A stretch of DNA of 64,000 nt from Antitrichia curtipendula (lineage: Eukaryota; Streptophyta; Bryopsida; Hypnales; Leucodontaceae), in the NCBI GenBank assembly GCA_951230915.1, contig OX579636.1:8695001-8759000 (forward strand). The letters run 5' to 3'. The position numbers and the translations under genes are program-made. The notes under the pieces are model-generated. The model did not search any database. It saw only the letters and a program-made list of their open reading frames with translations, and was not told the origin of the DNA. Positions 47,779 through 60,429 of the stretch are shown piece by piece. Positions within the stretch are counted from its first letter, which is position 1. Each line of letters begins with the position of its first letter.

Positions 47779-48399
47779 TAAGGTAGAATGCAGTAAAAGC
47801 GCCCATCTTCTTCAAATGGACCTTATATTTAGGTATAAAATGAACTTTCAAGTGGTCCTAAAATCGATATATGACAGACTTTTAATGGACTGAAGATAAA
47901 GTGGGAACAACTTAAATTGTGTTAAAGATCACTTTAAAGTTTAAATGTGGATGGTTAAAGCATGTGGTTAGGTTCATTTTTAAATGTAGTGATAGGTGGA
48001 CATTTATGTATTTGAATAAAAAGTTAACAAGCCAACTACTTTATTTGAAGAATGCAAAAATCTGAAATTGATTGGATATAAGTATGGTCGCTTTAAGGAC
48101 CCTTGCTTGTTGCTTATTGCAAATCCCCATGCTTATTCTTGGTTTCCTCATCTCCCTTTATAGGCCGCATGTGTGCTGATTTTGCCAGACCTACTGTCAT
48201 AAATAGGTGCCTAGAACCAAAAACTTTGAAAAATCATAACTAATTCAATATTGCTTGGAAAATTATGAAACCACTTGTGTTAGATGCTGCATCCATTTAT
48301 CTTTCTCTGTAAAATAAAAAAATAATCTTACGGTCTACACAAGCCTATAAAAAAGGTGTAACAGTCCGTAAATGGTCCCTTTTAGAGCATCCTACCTTA
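47779..48399. mobile_element. TAAGGTAGRATGC-ended element, 621 bp
   Basis: The left end TAAGGTAGAATGCAGTAAAA matches the inverse of the right end (TAAGGTAGGATGCTCTAAAA). The family includes 6648-6937. Both flanks begin gttgg (47770 and 48400), but the 9-bp flanks then diverge, so a Mutator-type duplication is only a possibility. Confidence 0.65.
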
Positions 48400-49714
48400 G
48401 TTGGTGACCTCTAGCTAAGGTACTTCGAGATTCAAGTGTCACGTAGTAGTGCATGCATATCATTAATGACACTTTTAGTGCTTCTTCATTTTCTTGATGG
48501 TATTGATATATGCTTCAATTAATGAAAATTGAAACCTCTAAGGTAGGTTACTAACCCTAGTACTTCACAAGAATGTTGTTGCTGTAATATTGTTTCTTAT
48601 CACCATATCCTAGAATTCATACCACATGGGTTTGGAATGTCAATACCATTGTTGAGAACCGGTATGATACCATGGTTACATTCATACCCACGCCCAACAT
48701 TGGTTTTTACAAGAAGTTAAGCCATAATCAAAGGGTGATAAATTGTTCCATGATTTTAATCCATTAGTAGAGATTTGAAGGCTCTAGGATACCACAAGTT
48801 CTCCAACTACGTGAATTGTGGGAACTATATCACATACATAGTTTGATGTAGCACAAACTATGCCACATTAGATATTAATATTTAGTTCATTTTTATATTA
48901 AAATAATATTTAAAACTTAAAATGTATTATTATTATTAAAAATTCTAACAACAATAATATAGTTCCTAGCAAAGGGAACAAGCTTGAAATGACCCTGCAT
49001 TGCCCTCAAACCTCTCATAATGTTATAAGAATGTTGTGGACATTGTAGGTCCTTTAGATGATTTTAAAAGGGACTATAGAATGGAAAAATGATTTTTGAT
49101 CTAATTTTTAGGAAGGTTGTTTGAGTGAATTTTAACCAAATAATATTGAATATTCTCTCACTATTGTATGCTTAATTTTTTAATAGACAAAGATGCATAA
49201 TCCATGGATCACCCTTATAATGTATTTTGGCTATTTCTTCCTCTATATTCTTGATGTGAATTTTGGCTATAAAATTGATATTTTTTGAATTTGTGCTCAT
49301 CTAATGAAATGCTAGAGTTCTTAAAATTCTTAAAATTCAATATTTTATTGCAATTTGAACTTTAGGCCTATAATCATGATTTGCTAATTTTATACTTTAA
49401 TAACAATATGGTAGCTTTGGTTTCTACCATGATGTTATACACTATAATATATACCTATAGTAATGATTTTAGATTTTTTTGAGCATATTTTGTATTTGAT
49501 ACGAATTTCCTTCATTTTTTGCTTAAAGAATTAGCTATAATTTCAAATTTTTACAAATAAATTAAAAATCTTTATCACATACTAAAGACATGTGATTCAA
49601 TCTTTGCAAATTAAAAAAAATAAAATATCATTTATATATAATTGTAAAATGGGAACAAATAGAGAAAATAATTAAGAAGACTAAATCCGTGGTTATGGGA
49701 CCAGCCTTTCAAGG
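48400..49714. other. Gene-free AT-rich region
   Basis: No supported gene. Strongly AT-rich, especially 48880-49680. Confidence 0.5.
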
Positions 49715-49943
49715 TTAACCCTTAAACAACAGATTAGTGACCGTATAAATCATCCATTTTGATACCATGGGAATCACTGGTCTAAAAGAATCCAAAAGAA
49801 CTCATTGGAAGTCAAAGTACTCTAGAAAATAACCCCTTTTCACACAAAATTTTGAGGATGAATAGTTGCATATATGTCCTATACTAAAAGATTCTCTATC
49901 ATCCATTGTACACCAAATGTCTTCCTCAACGTTTAAGGGTTAA
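49715..49943. mobile_element. Small TTAA element, 229 bp
   Basis: TTAA lies at 49715-49718 and 49940-49943. The ends CCCTTAAAC and GTTTAAGGG are a perfect 9-bp inverted pair. The interior resembles 240-450. It is the smallest member of the TTAA group seen here. Confidence 0.75.
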
Positions 49944-50198
49944 ACTGTAAAAAGAGCCTTGCAAAAAGAAATTACTAGAAGCTTTTCATTTCAGTTCAGT
50001 GAATTTTTTAATTTTTTTTTGCAGTCAAGCGACTCGCTGTCCGCAGGGTTGGCAGAGTCGGCTTATAGGCTGCTTCTGTAAATTTTTTACCCGCATTGTT
50101 GGCTTCTGTAAAAATTTATGCATGGAAGATGTGGCGACAGTTTTCCTGGCATTTTCGTATTTAGAAGTCCAGACTTGCCGATTTAATGGAAACAGAAC

Positions 50199-52678
50199 TT
50201 ACATGTCCACTCCCCATCGTGATCTCTCTTCACGCCATGAAGTAATAGCTTTGGTCACAGGAAAGGTCTCCAAAGTGAAGAATTCTTGTAAGAACAATTT
50301 GACACAAGTGTCAACATGCCCTCCAAGCCTGTTTCTCAGTTTGGACTTCATGAAGCTTAAAGTGGAAAATGTGCGCTCATCTTCGACACTGCCGAGTACA
50401 GCAGAAATGGCGATTTTAGCCAGCTTTATGAACTCAGAGAGCCAGTTCAATATTAAGGGATTCTGCCCAATGCGAACCCACACCTTTGTTAAAGGATTCT
50501 GGTCCCTTGGTTCCTCCATAGCCCACTGTGCATGCGACTTCATGGTTAACTTGAACAATGACATCTGCAGGGAAAGGAGTCTTCCATCAAGGAGGGGGTC
50601 AACTTGCTGGCAGTCGGGCATGTCCTCTGTCCCAAAGTTAACTGTACGCACAACTCCAAAATGAGACCGTATGGCCTTGACATGCAAGGCAAAAAGATCC
50701 TCACAATTGGGCTGCAACCAGTATTGAGGGAATACTATTCCCAATGCGTTCATCAACTCCACTTCTGGGAACCGCACATCTAGCTCAAGTGTGAGCATCT
50801 CCGTTGCATCCCTGCACTGGGCCTTCACAGAGCTGATCAGAGAGGCCATGTCGTCCCTGCAGACAAGGAGTTTCTTACCGCTCAAAGCACAGATAGAATG
50901 AGCAGGGTAAGTGTGCCCTCCAATGCGGAAGGCAAGAGACTCCACCCCAATGTTCAGATCGGTCACCCACTCCTAATTGATCGAGTAGGTCTGGTCATGG
51001 AGAATGTCGTGGAACATCTTGAAATGCTGCTTCTGCCATGCCGTGTCCTTGTCACTGTACATCATGTACACTTCACTTTGGCATATTTTGACAGCAGCTA
51101 TGTAGTCACTGATGAACACATGGTTAGACTAAGCAAATTTCATTAAAGAATTCACAGAATCTAGTAAGGGCATGAGGCAGGGAAGAGCCAGCAAAGTAGC
51201 AACATCACAGAGTAGGTCGTAATTGCGCCAGGCTGTCTCCTTCACAGCAGCCTGCTTGGCAGTGAGCTGTGGCTCCTTCACAGCAGAATCTTCACACATT
51301 TTCGCAATGAGTGTCTTGTACTCCCCCATAACCCTCTTCAACGGCTCAAGCAGGGACAGCCACCGCGTTTTGACATTGCGCAGCATGCGACGTTCCTCTG
51401 TTTCCAGTAAATCGGCAAGCTTTTGAAATTCTAAGTGACGCTTAGGACTATGGCTAAAATAAGCATACATGGCTTGGCACAACGCTTCAACTTTTGCCAC
51501 AACAGGCAAATTAGACAATGGCTCCACGGCTAGGTTAGTACGATGTGCCATACAGTGAACCCCGAACATGAACGGGGCCATGTGCTGCTTCATTTGGGTC
51601 GTCACCCCATTCCTGCTCCCTTGAAAGACAGACACCCCATCCGCCCCAAAATAGACAAGACGTTTTGCTACTTTTGCTTTTGGAAGCCCAGAGTGATGTG
51701 TAAGCATTCCCTGAATATGGTCTCTCGCAGCTGAAGCTCCATTGCCATCTTCAAGACGACTCAATGACAACAAGATGGGAACTCTCTGGAAGCCTATGCA
51801 TACATATAGGTGAAGTGACAGCCACGACTGGGAATCTATTGTACTGACTTCATCTACACTCAAGGAAAAAAAACGGGACTTCAAGATAACCTGCTGCGTG
51901 TGGTCAGATAATGCCGCGGTAAGGTGATCCGCCATCTCCCACCCCACCGTAGCACTCCAATGCTTCTTCGGGAAGTCTGGGATGAGGAGAAGCTCAAGCA
52001 GCTCCCTCAGGTTCTTGTACTGTGTCAGCGGACGACCTGCATAAGCAGCCACAAAATCCCCCGGAACTGCACAATCTTTCTCTTCCGTTCACGAACTATA
52101 CCCTGCGCCACTTGCTGCACAATAGTATCCTCAGCCTTCCCCAATCGTGCAAAATAGACTTTCTCGTTTCTAACATGGACATTATTGCTGTGGAAGTAGT
52201 ACTTGCCTGACTTGACCTTCCCGAAGGAAGTTCTGGCCTTCCTTCTGCCGCAATGCTTCCACAGGGAATCTAATTTTGGAACCAACAGTTTCTCCCTCCC
52301 CTCAACCTCAGAACAGACCTTGCAACGTACCTGGCAAATTTTGCCGTCTTCCCCAAGCACACTCTCAGCCCATGGCAGTCGAGCAGTCCAGATGTTCTGC
52401 CACTGTCTGTTGTGTTCGTAACTCAAACGACGTTCTCGAGCCAATTCGTGCGTTGGATACGCCAACTTCGGATCCAGGACGACGACCTTCGGAGCTGCAG
52501 CTGAAGGTGCCATGGACTGAAGTCCTTCACCAACGTCGGAGGTGCCAAAAAGCATCGGCTCAACATCCAAATCGCTGAATCCAACCTGCGTGGGACAATG
52601 TAAACCATGAGTTTCAGCCACAGAATGAACTCTCCCCTCGTATAGAAACTTCGTCATCATAGACTGGTTTGGAGCCAT
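50199..52678 (-). pseudogene. hAT-type transposase-derived gene with BED-like zinc finger, disrupted
   Basis: Conceptually about 826 codons starting at ATG 52678 (MAPNQSMM). The N-terminal third has a Cys/His finger-like region (CKVCSEVEGRE then LDSLWKHCGRRKA). It is followed by an RKRKIVQF helix and the RNase H-like core, with acidic residues in SVDEVS and VYFGADGVSVF, then CMAHRTNLAVEPL. The C-terminus has the hAT dimerisation motif SVEDERTFSTLSFMKSKLRN. The frame is broken three times: a one-base loss at about 52036 (between LLMQ and GRPLTQY), and TAG codons at 51131-51129 and 50975-50973. Both TAGs sit where a CAG glutamine is plausible. The long, otherwise clean frames suggest recent loss, or an assembly error for the frameshift. 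It resembles the KIAA1586/ZMYM6-like group. Confidence 0.8.
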
Positions 52679-54599
52679 GACCTTGAACTGACTGCAAGAA
52701 CACAATTAACAGGCAATGCGAGAAAGTACAAGATGAGAACTCATCTGTGCTAAACGGCTCCAAACTTCGCAATTTATGACCCGGCGATGGTAGAACGTCG
52801 TCCCCGCAATCTGTATGAGCCACAGCAAGCGAAGCATCTCGAAAGCCAAGTGCATTCCTAAATTCCGAAGAATCCAAACTTGCGCAGACATTGTCAACTG
52901 AATTATCGCAAAGTGCCTCTAAATTTTGAATCAATTCTTTCGCCATGCATTTCAAATTCTTGCTCGTGGAATAAATTTTTTTAACATAACGAAAACAAAA
53001 TAACACACAAACTGCAAATGAAAAGGGACGGGGAGTACTTGCACAAAAAGCCTAAACTCTACTCCTACGACAATACAGGTAAAAATGCAACTCCATCTCC
53101 TCCACGAAGTCGAAGACATCAGGACCAAAACCAGGTAAAAGCAACCCTAAACTCATATAAAACGCGGAGTTGTGGACCTCCTTGTACCTAGAATTTGTTT
53201 CAAAAAAACCCGGGCCACCCTAAATCGCCGCCGCCGCAAGCTACACTGTCACTAAACCACTCACAAAGTCACAATTCAGAAGCAAAAAGCTTGCAAACAA
53301 CGGAATTCCTCGCAAACAGATAGTGGTTCCCAGCTCCCTCCAATGAGCTCGAGAAACTGGCGACTCCAAAAACGAATACATTCCAAATGCATTCAATGCG
53401 CTCTGGCAAACAACCACATTTCAGCAGAGCATGGCGCAGTGAAGAAGGTGAGAGGAGTGCAAGTGGCGATGGCCCACGTCCTGGAAAAGCACAATGAGGC
53501 GATGGGATGGGACTTGAGGCGGCTAGCGAGGCACCACTAGCCACCTCGTCAATCAACCTCAGGCAAATTTTTTTTTACAAAACTGTTTTCCCCCAGGTAA
53601 AATTCGCTAGGGCTTTTTCCCGGGCAGTTTCTGGCGAGAATTCGCCATTAAAAAATTCACTGGTTCAGTTGTGCTCTCTTGTTTCAAAAATTAAAGGACG
53701 AAAAAAAAGCAAAAGCAGAAGATGGGCTGATTCTTCTTATCCAAACTCCGCAAACAAAAGCTCATGCAGAAAGCAAAAGCCGGAGGAGGGTATCTTCTCG
53801 TTACCCAAGCCCGTGGGAACGCCAGCCAAACTTGTGCCCCGCTGCCCCACATGGGCAGTGGCGGAGACCTAGGTGGCGGGTAGATAAGATAGGCAGCCAA
53901 AAGGCGTGAGCCAAGTGTGATCTCAAACTGCCACCTCAGCCCAAAGGATCAGTGCTCAAGGCGGGTTCGTTCCTCTCAACGGGGGAGCTGCTTTTCTTTA
54001 GCCCCGCTCATCGTCATCGTTGTGGTGCTGGCCGTGCGTCCCTCGTCGGCCTCATCAATTTTCTCGATCGGATGCTCAATTCCCAGTCTCACGCTTGCCG
54101 CTCGTTTCTCTCACCCGAGCCCAAGTTCGTGGTGGCAGATAAGGCCGGCGTCTCATTCTTCCCACAACACTGCTCTTACAAGTGCCAGGGACTCTGTCTC
54201 TTCTCAATTTGCCGCGGAGCTACTTTTGGTCCGTCTCTCGACCCGATCTGAGCACTTTCGGTAAGATTATTGAGTCGCGGACCACTCCTGCAGTATATAT
54301 AGGCACCTCCATTGAGGATGTTTTTTTTGGTAGGGACATTCTGCAGTGATGGATCCCGATTCTGCATGTGTCCCGAGTTTTCGCACTGGGTGGTGGTTCG
54401 AGGGTCTTTTTGGTTTTGGTTTCTGTCGAATTGGAGTTGGATTGATCGGACGGGTGGGAATTTCAGGCTGGTTCTACACTTTCTTCCTCGGGGTTTGGTT
54501 GTGTTATATTTTGTTCTTCCCAATTTTCGTTCCGTGAATTGCATTGTTGATGTTGGTGGTAGGATAAAAAAACTGTAGGTGCGTGTTACTTGAATCACC
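52679..54599. other. Intergenic region and CBSX3 promoter/leader
   Basis: Mixed composition, GC-richer than the repeat zones. Several frames of 60-120 codons lie on both strands but none shows a domain. The TATA-like box at 54294 belongs to the downstream gene. A donor-like cggtaagatt at about 54250 may indicate a 5' leader intron, which is unverified. Confidence 0.4.
54294..54301 (+). promoter_or_regulatory. Candidate TATA box of CBSX3
   Basis: TATATATA about 300 bp upstream of the CBSX3 start codon, followed by a plausible initiation region. The position would give a leader of about 270 nt. No experimental support. Confidence 0.5.
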
Positions 54600-56376
54600 A
54601 TGCAAGGCGTTGCTAGGCGCGCGGGGCGAGCGCTGTCGGGGACTGTGTTGCAGCACGTCCGAGTTGGGGGATCGGCGGTAGGGGTGATCCAGACGCGGAA
54701 GGAGTCGTCGCAGCCGGAGAAGCGAGAGAGTTTGGAGGAGCACGGGTTCGAGAGCACCACCATTGCCGATATTATCAAGGAGAAGGGGAGCAAGGCTGAT
54801 GGGTCGTGGTTGTGGTGCAGTGTGGACGATACCGTGTTCGATGCCGTGAAATCGGTGAGCATCAAGCTGACGTGTGGCACTGGGACTCTTGCTTTTGCGC
54901 GTGAATAATGCGGACTTGTTGTCTCTTAAAAATATATTATTATATGCCTGAAATCCCGTTTGCCCGAATGCCCGATCAGACGTAGTTGTAATATCCTGTG
55001 TGACTGACTCCGCCATTTGGTCGTTTTTGCAGATGACTGCACACAATGTGGGCGCGCTGTTGGTGGTGAAGTCAGGGGAAGGGAAAAAACTCGCTGGCAT
55101 TATTACTGAGAGAGGTTAGTTTAAGTCCAAAACTTTCTGCAACACTGCATTTACAGATTAATAGCAGCATGTCGGTTTTGAAGAATTTTTTCCATGTCAA
55201 CCTCATTCGTTTTTCTAGGAATGGTGATAAGCTTCCTATATGGTGTAGGATATTGTTTGTATCATTTTTAAGGAATTTAACATACCGTATGTTAGAGCGT
55301 GATTTTTGGGAGATCACTTAGAGCTGTGGAGACATTCTTGGATACAAGAGCCAAATCTGTTGAGATTAATTGTTTATCACTATGTATGAATTTTAAGTGC
55401 ACTTTCGAAGTGGGAGGTTGTGAGCCACTATGTGTGACAATCCCATTCCCATTCAAAGATGAGTGGCCATCGACATTGAGCCAAATCATGCTTACACCAC
55501 TTGCTATTAGGTTCAACAAAGTTTATTAATAAATACGTTGCTGATGGTTTAGGCTACTGATGTTTTAGTATCCTCTCCGTCATGAGCCTCTGTTTATTTA
55601 GGGTTGTTCTGTTATTAAATAGTAATGCGGTGGTTTGTCTTTTTGCTCAGATTATCTCAGAAAGATCATTGTACAGGGCAGATCGTCCAAGACGACCAAG
55701 GTCGGGGACATCATGACTGAAGAGGTAATTAGTGTTCTTTTGAATTGAATTTAGCCTAGTCGAAATTCTATGCTTGTATTCCAATTTGTACTTAAAAATT
55801 TAAGGTGATGTAAACGCCTTCATAATGTGGTGTTTCTCTTCCAGAATAAGCTCATCACAGTGAAGCCGGAAACCAAAGTTCTGCACGCTATGGAGCTGAT
55901 GACCGGTAAGCACTAAGCACTGCTTAACTTTACCACATTTGAACGATCTTGCACTTTACGTTTTGTCCTGCTCATTTGAAAAGGGTTTTGTCACATCATT
56001 ATGTGACAACCAGTTCTAGCGCGTCTTTTATGCGGCGCAAGAAATTCGGACTCCAACTCCACAATTGAGGTGTCAGTGGCCATTTTTATTAAAATTCCTC
56101 TCCAAGAATTCTGGGAAGTGATATTCCATCGATTATGTGAAGGCCTTAAGGAAGAAATCTCTGGACTGTACAATGTAATGCACTCGTGATTTGCAATGTG
56201 ATTTGAAGTGTGAATTTTTTGAGATTCATGCAGATAATCGCATTCGGCACATTCCCGTGGTGGAGGAATCGGGAATGAAGGGGATGGTGTCGATTGGTGA
56301 CGTGGTGCGTGCAGTGGTGACTGAACACCGTGAGGAACTTCAGCGCCTCAACTCCTACATTCAGGGTGGCTACTAG
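54600..56376 (+). CDS. CBSX3: CBSX3-like mitochondrial CBS-domain protein, 5 exons
   Basis: Exons: 54600-54854, 55033-55114, 55651-55724, 55845-55905 and 56234-56376. All are GT-AG and in phase, giving 204 residues, close to the angiosperm CBSX3 length. The N-terminus (MQGVARRAGRALSG) is Arg/Ala-rich without acidic residues, typical of a mitochondrial presequence. Two CBS motifs follow: TVFDAVKS, MTAHNVGALLVV and LAGIITERDYLRK for the first; VGDIMTEE, LITVKPETKVLHAMELM, RIRHIPVVEE and GMVSIGDVVRAVV for the second. In Arabidopsis CBSX3 is a mitochondrial regulator of thioredoxin-dependent redox balance through adenosine ligand binding; that role is transferred by similarity. Intron 2 is the longest at 536 bp. 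Confidence 0.93.
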
Positions 56377-56687
56377 CTTTTCTCAGGGTCCTTCCTGAGC
56401 TTATATTGACGAAGACGTTTGTTGCACTCGGTTGGCAGGACCACAAGTAAGCATGTCTTGGGACAAGCGGATAAGTTCAGGCTTATGAGATATGCGTAGC
56501 AATGTATATAGAAAGAAAGGTCCAAGCAGTGAGTGCACAGTTAGGAAAATTGCAGATGAATTTGCCGTGCAATTGGAGCAACTCACATTAAACTTGTTGA
56601 TAGTGATTTGGCGTATATTCAGTTTGTACATATTTGTTATCAAGCAACTCGAGTCCACTTGCTATGAATGCTTATGCATGTGACGTA

Positions 56688-56697
56688 TAAATAAATA
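56688..56697 (+). terminator. Polyadenylation signal-like element after CBSX3
   Basis: AATAAATAAA lies about 310 bp after the CBSX3 stop codon, a plausible plant near-upstream element for 3' end formation. Confidence 0.5.
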
Positions 56698-57739
56698 AAG
56701 TAAGCATCCGAGGGTGAAATCAGCTCTGTTGTTCCTTTGCCCATAGATATCATGTTTCAAGTTGCGAGTTTATGTTTACGAAATGGCACTTTGGAGCAAA
56801 TGAGGTTTATTTCTCAGCGTTTAATGTCACTATGTTTCTAAAATGAAGAGTTTGAAGTGCGATTTTGTTTCCTTGGTGACTTGCAGGGCAACTCTTAGAA
56901 AACGAGCCTTGCTAGACAACTTTTGATAAAATGGGTTGACGGAAGAAATCTCATTTATGAAATTGTTGAAAGATTGCAAACTAAAAAATTCAGAAAATTG
57001 ATTTATTGAAACACTTGCGAGTACAAGAGGATGATCATAGAGAGGGACTCCCATATGATATTTGAAATTTCCGGAAGCACGTCAGTAGATAGTTATACCA
57101 TGATTTTCAGCAAACATTTATTTTGCATTTGTTTTGGGCCAAAATTACTCCTCTTCTTCATAATTCCACTGAAAATTATGTCGAGAAGTCGGGAGAGTAG
57201 TTAACTACAATTTCTGGTACAATTTGAGAGTTTTACATACAAATCTGTAACTAGCTGTATTTTCACAGATCATTGCTGAGATCGCTTTGCTGGATTGTTT
57301 CATACCCCATGGGTCATCCAGGCACATTGGCAACGATTTACATAATATCAAAAGAATTGCGTATTCATCTCCACAATTTATTTCAAATGAATTTCCGATA
57401 GGTTCTATGAAGACTTGCAAAATCCATTGAATGTACAAATGTTCACAAAGTGTGCACGACTTCCCCACATTGCAGGAAGAAGGGTAGTGCTCGTTTGAAG
57501 CCAGCGTGCGTGAAGAGTTTATTAGCAATGAAGGAAATTCACCTACATCTGTGTTTCCTCTTCGGGTAGACTTGCATTGCGAAATCTCATGAACAATACA
57601 AAATCTGACTGTCTAGTAGAATTCCAGTACCTTCCTACCCAGATCTCAGAGCCTTGCGTTCTTCAGAGAAATATAATACAACTTTAGATAGGATTTAAGC
57701 GGACAATCTGAACAAGCAGAACTGCACCTACTCTAAGAT
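56698..57739. other. Convergent intergenic spacer
   Basis: The region separates the convergent CBSX3 and cytochrome b561 genes and should contain both 3' ends. Short frames on the minus strand have no recognisable features. Confidence 0.5.
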
Positions 57740-59187
57740 TTAAACATCTGCACAGGTTGTTGAATCTCTAGACTTGTTGGTTATCCCTGTGCTGGTCTTG
57801 TTTGGATTGACGCTTGGATCCTTAGCCTGGAATCTTATGTATGGTAGCCTCTCTAAGAAGAGGTACAGAAAGGCTAGGATTCCAACATTGATACCCCAGA
57901 GCACGTACGATGCCTGCAATTTATAATATGGTTTCAGACTTTCAGTCACTTTGTGATGTAACTTTCGTAGAGAGAATGTTGACAGCAACATTGCTACAAA
58001 AGCTGAGTAGGAAATTGAAAATTCAAGACTCACCTTCCTCTCTCCACCGCTGGGCCAACTCTGCACATACAAGTCCAAGCCTTTGAAAATATTGAACCCT
58101 GCGAGGATGATTACCGCCGTGCCGAACAGCCAGTGGACCACAAACCAAGCTGGCCTGACTGCCGTTCCCCTGCAAAGACATACAATCATGATTACCCACT
58201 TGAATCTGCTAATGGAGTATTCCTTAAAGTCAAGCACTTTTCAGGTTTGTGACTGAACCACCAAAATAAACTTGACAACACCTATCCAATCACGAATGAC
58301 ATTATTCATTCGATTCACTGAAACAGTGTCAGCACCAGACTTTGAATGCGTTCAGGAACAGCACATTTGCTTACTCCTCCTTTCATTTATGTACACAAAA
58401 AATTGAATGAAACGCATCGGAATTCAACATGTTTGAATTGACACTGCTCTCCAAATGGTGCCTATCATGTACCTTCGAGGCCTGATGAAAGCCGAGAGAA
58501 GTTGCAACCACACCAGGACCATGATAGCCAACCCCAGCTTCACATGTGTGTTGTCCCAAGTAGTAACTTCAAATTTTTTGGCAGCAATGACGAATGCAAT
58601 TGTGGAAAGGATTACTCCCGTCACCTGGACATACGCAGACACAATCGTCAATTTCGATCGTTAAATTGGCGAGATCTCGACCCCGAAAATTGTGACACAC
58701 ACCTGCGCCAAATTCTAATAGCTGGATCAGGTTTCAGTTTGCGTGCCCTCCATGAAATGTTCTAAGTCGTGGAATTCCTTCAAATTAGAGAAAATGTCGT
58801 TCACAACAGTCAACTGTCAATTCCATGAATATTATTGCAATCAACACGCAGGCTAGTGATCAATCTCTTGAAAGCAGATTCGGCGAGTAGTGGTACCTGA
58901 AGAGAGACGTGTGCCCACAACCACTGCGAGAAGTAGTTCTGTCCGAATCTGGAAACCAGCACTCCAAGGGGCAGGAAGATCCCAAATGCAAGCCACATGA
59001 GCCATCCGTGAGCTTGAAACCACCCAATGGAACTCGGGTTGCCCTCGTTGGGGTCAGTTCTGGCAGCAGGTGCATCAGCTTGCGCATTTGCAGCACTCAC
59101 CCAACTCATCACGAGAGCCACCGCCAGCACACCACCTGCAGCTCGACACTGTCCACTGCTGGTAGGAACTCGACGTGCTGCAACCAT
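57740..59187 (-). CDS. Cytochrome b561 transmembrane domain protein, 4 exons
   Basis: Exons on the minus strand, 5' to 3': 59187-58897, 58624-58473, 58169-58034 and 57913-57740. All are GT-AG and in phase, giving 250 residues. A signal peptide is evident (hydrophobic VLAVALVMSW at 20-29, likely cleavage after SAANA), then five or so membrane helices: WLMWLAFGIFLPLGVLV, VTGVILSTIAFVIAA, LGLAIMVLVWLQLLSAF, WFVVHWLFGTAVIILAG and VLWGINVGILAFLYLFL. Four candidate haem-ligand histidines fall at H60, H93, H124 and H160, as expected for two b haems. The family moves electrons across membranes, often using ascorbate, and reduces ferric or semidehydroascorbate acceptors. No DOMON domain is attached. 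ATG 59187 was preferred to upstream frames because it places the signal peptide at the N-terminus. Confidence 0.88.
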
Positions 59188-60429
59188 CTTCAATCTTCTC
59201 CCCAAGTGCAACTGATTGCGGAGCACAGGAATGTTGACCGGGAAACTTAAGTTCGTTAGACTCGATCGACTGGAAGAGGAAATATACGACTGACAGAACT
59301 TCTGTTTTGTTTGCCACACCGGACTTCAGTCGGAAGTAATATAGTGTCGATGCCGGCTTGGGGAGCGGCTGAAAGTAATGGAACAATGGCGAGCAGATGT
59401 GGACTCGTGGCCACCACACGCCTCAGGATTTGAAAAAGTGCAAAGGGAGAATGAGGGCGCATCTAGGAAGGATCAGCTGGGGAAGAAGAGTTGGGGACTT
59501 GTCTGTTTGGTTGATGTGGAGTCTCATTGTGGATGCACTAGCTTTACTCCATGTGGATGTTCAGAAGCAGCAGAGTCTAAATCGAGTTTGCAGCCTGCCC
59601 GTCGTCACAGAGGAGCTAGCGAAATTGAAAGCGCTTCGCGGAGGACGTACGTCTTCGAGTGAAGCCTCCACTACCAAGCCCTGCACGGCTAGCTGGAAAT
59701 CCCATCAAAGCGTTCACTTGCATTCACTTGTATGAGCGGGGGAACACTTACGTAAGAACAGTAAGTTTTCGATACAACTGTAATGCGCAATCCTCGCCTA
59801 GGTCCGCTAATCAATGTGTCCAGTTTACAGTGGACCAAATGTCATCAAGTTCCAAATGCATGATCGCCAGTAATTCTCCGAATTGGCCACTTTCACATAC
59901 GCCATCGTACTGACGTTTCATCTTCGATTCATCCTCTGATCGTGCCGCCCACAGCAACACAGAGATCGATCGAAGACATGTAGCAAATGGAACGTAGACA
60001 CCCGAATGCAGTCGCCACCCAGGCCATGCTATTTTTGTTTCCATCACGGCATCACATTGTGTAACCAGCCAATGGTGCTCCGCTCGCCATGTTGGGAAGG
60101 TATTATGCTTTGTTACATGCTTGGGAGGGAATTATCAATTAATTCAAGGATTGGGGTTGGAGTTGGCTGAGGAGCCATAAAATATAAGACAATTTTGCTC
60201 ATTGTGGGGGGTTCCTTTTCAAGAATACAAAAGCAACCCTTGTCTCATGGATAAACAATGTTATGCATTCCCAGACTAAGCCATTCCTCCTTGAAGATTG
60301 AGATAATCCCTCCGTATATCCTTGGGAGTGAATTTAATTTAATCTGCAATGATTCATTGATTGGCTAGGAAGTAGCAACAACATTGGGCAACTAGGGCTC
60401 TAGAGAGAAAAAGGGGCTCGTGTTATTTA
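59188..60429. other. Cytochrome b561 upstream region and repeat-bearing spacer
   Basis: 59188-60100 has genic composition and probably carries the promoter of the minus-strand gene. The open frames at 59378-59735 overlap each other and show no domain. 60140-60290 is a diverged copy of the repeat at 6452-6647. Confidence 0.45.
60140..60290 (+). repeat. Dispersed repeat shared with 6452-6647
   Basis: It shares aaggattggggt, taagacaattttgctc-like, ggggggttccttttcaag-like, acaaaag and aaacaatgttatgcat in order with 6452-6647. The family is unknown. Confidence 0.6.

Noticed and set aside
53269..53909. Several frames of 65-121 codons on both strands upstream of CBSX3
   Set aside because: They overlap one another, have no domain or consistent splice structure, and most likely lie in promoter or leader sequence.
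59378..59735. Overlapping frames upstream of the cytochrome b561 gene
   Set aside because: There is no recognisable protein and two frames are open over the same DNA; this is probably promoter-proximal sequence.
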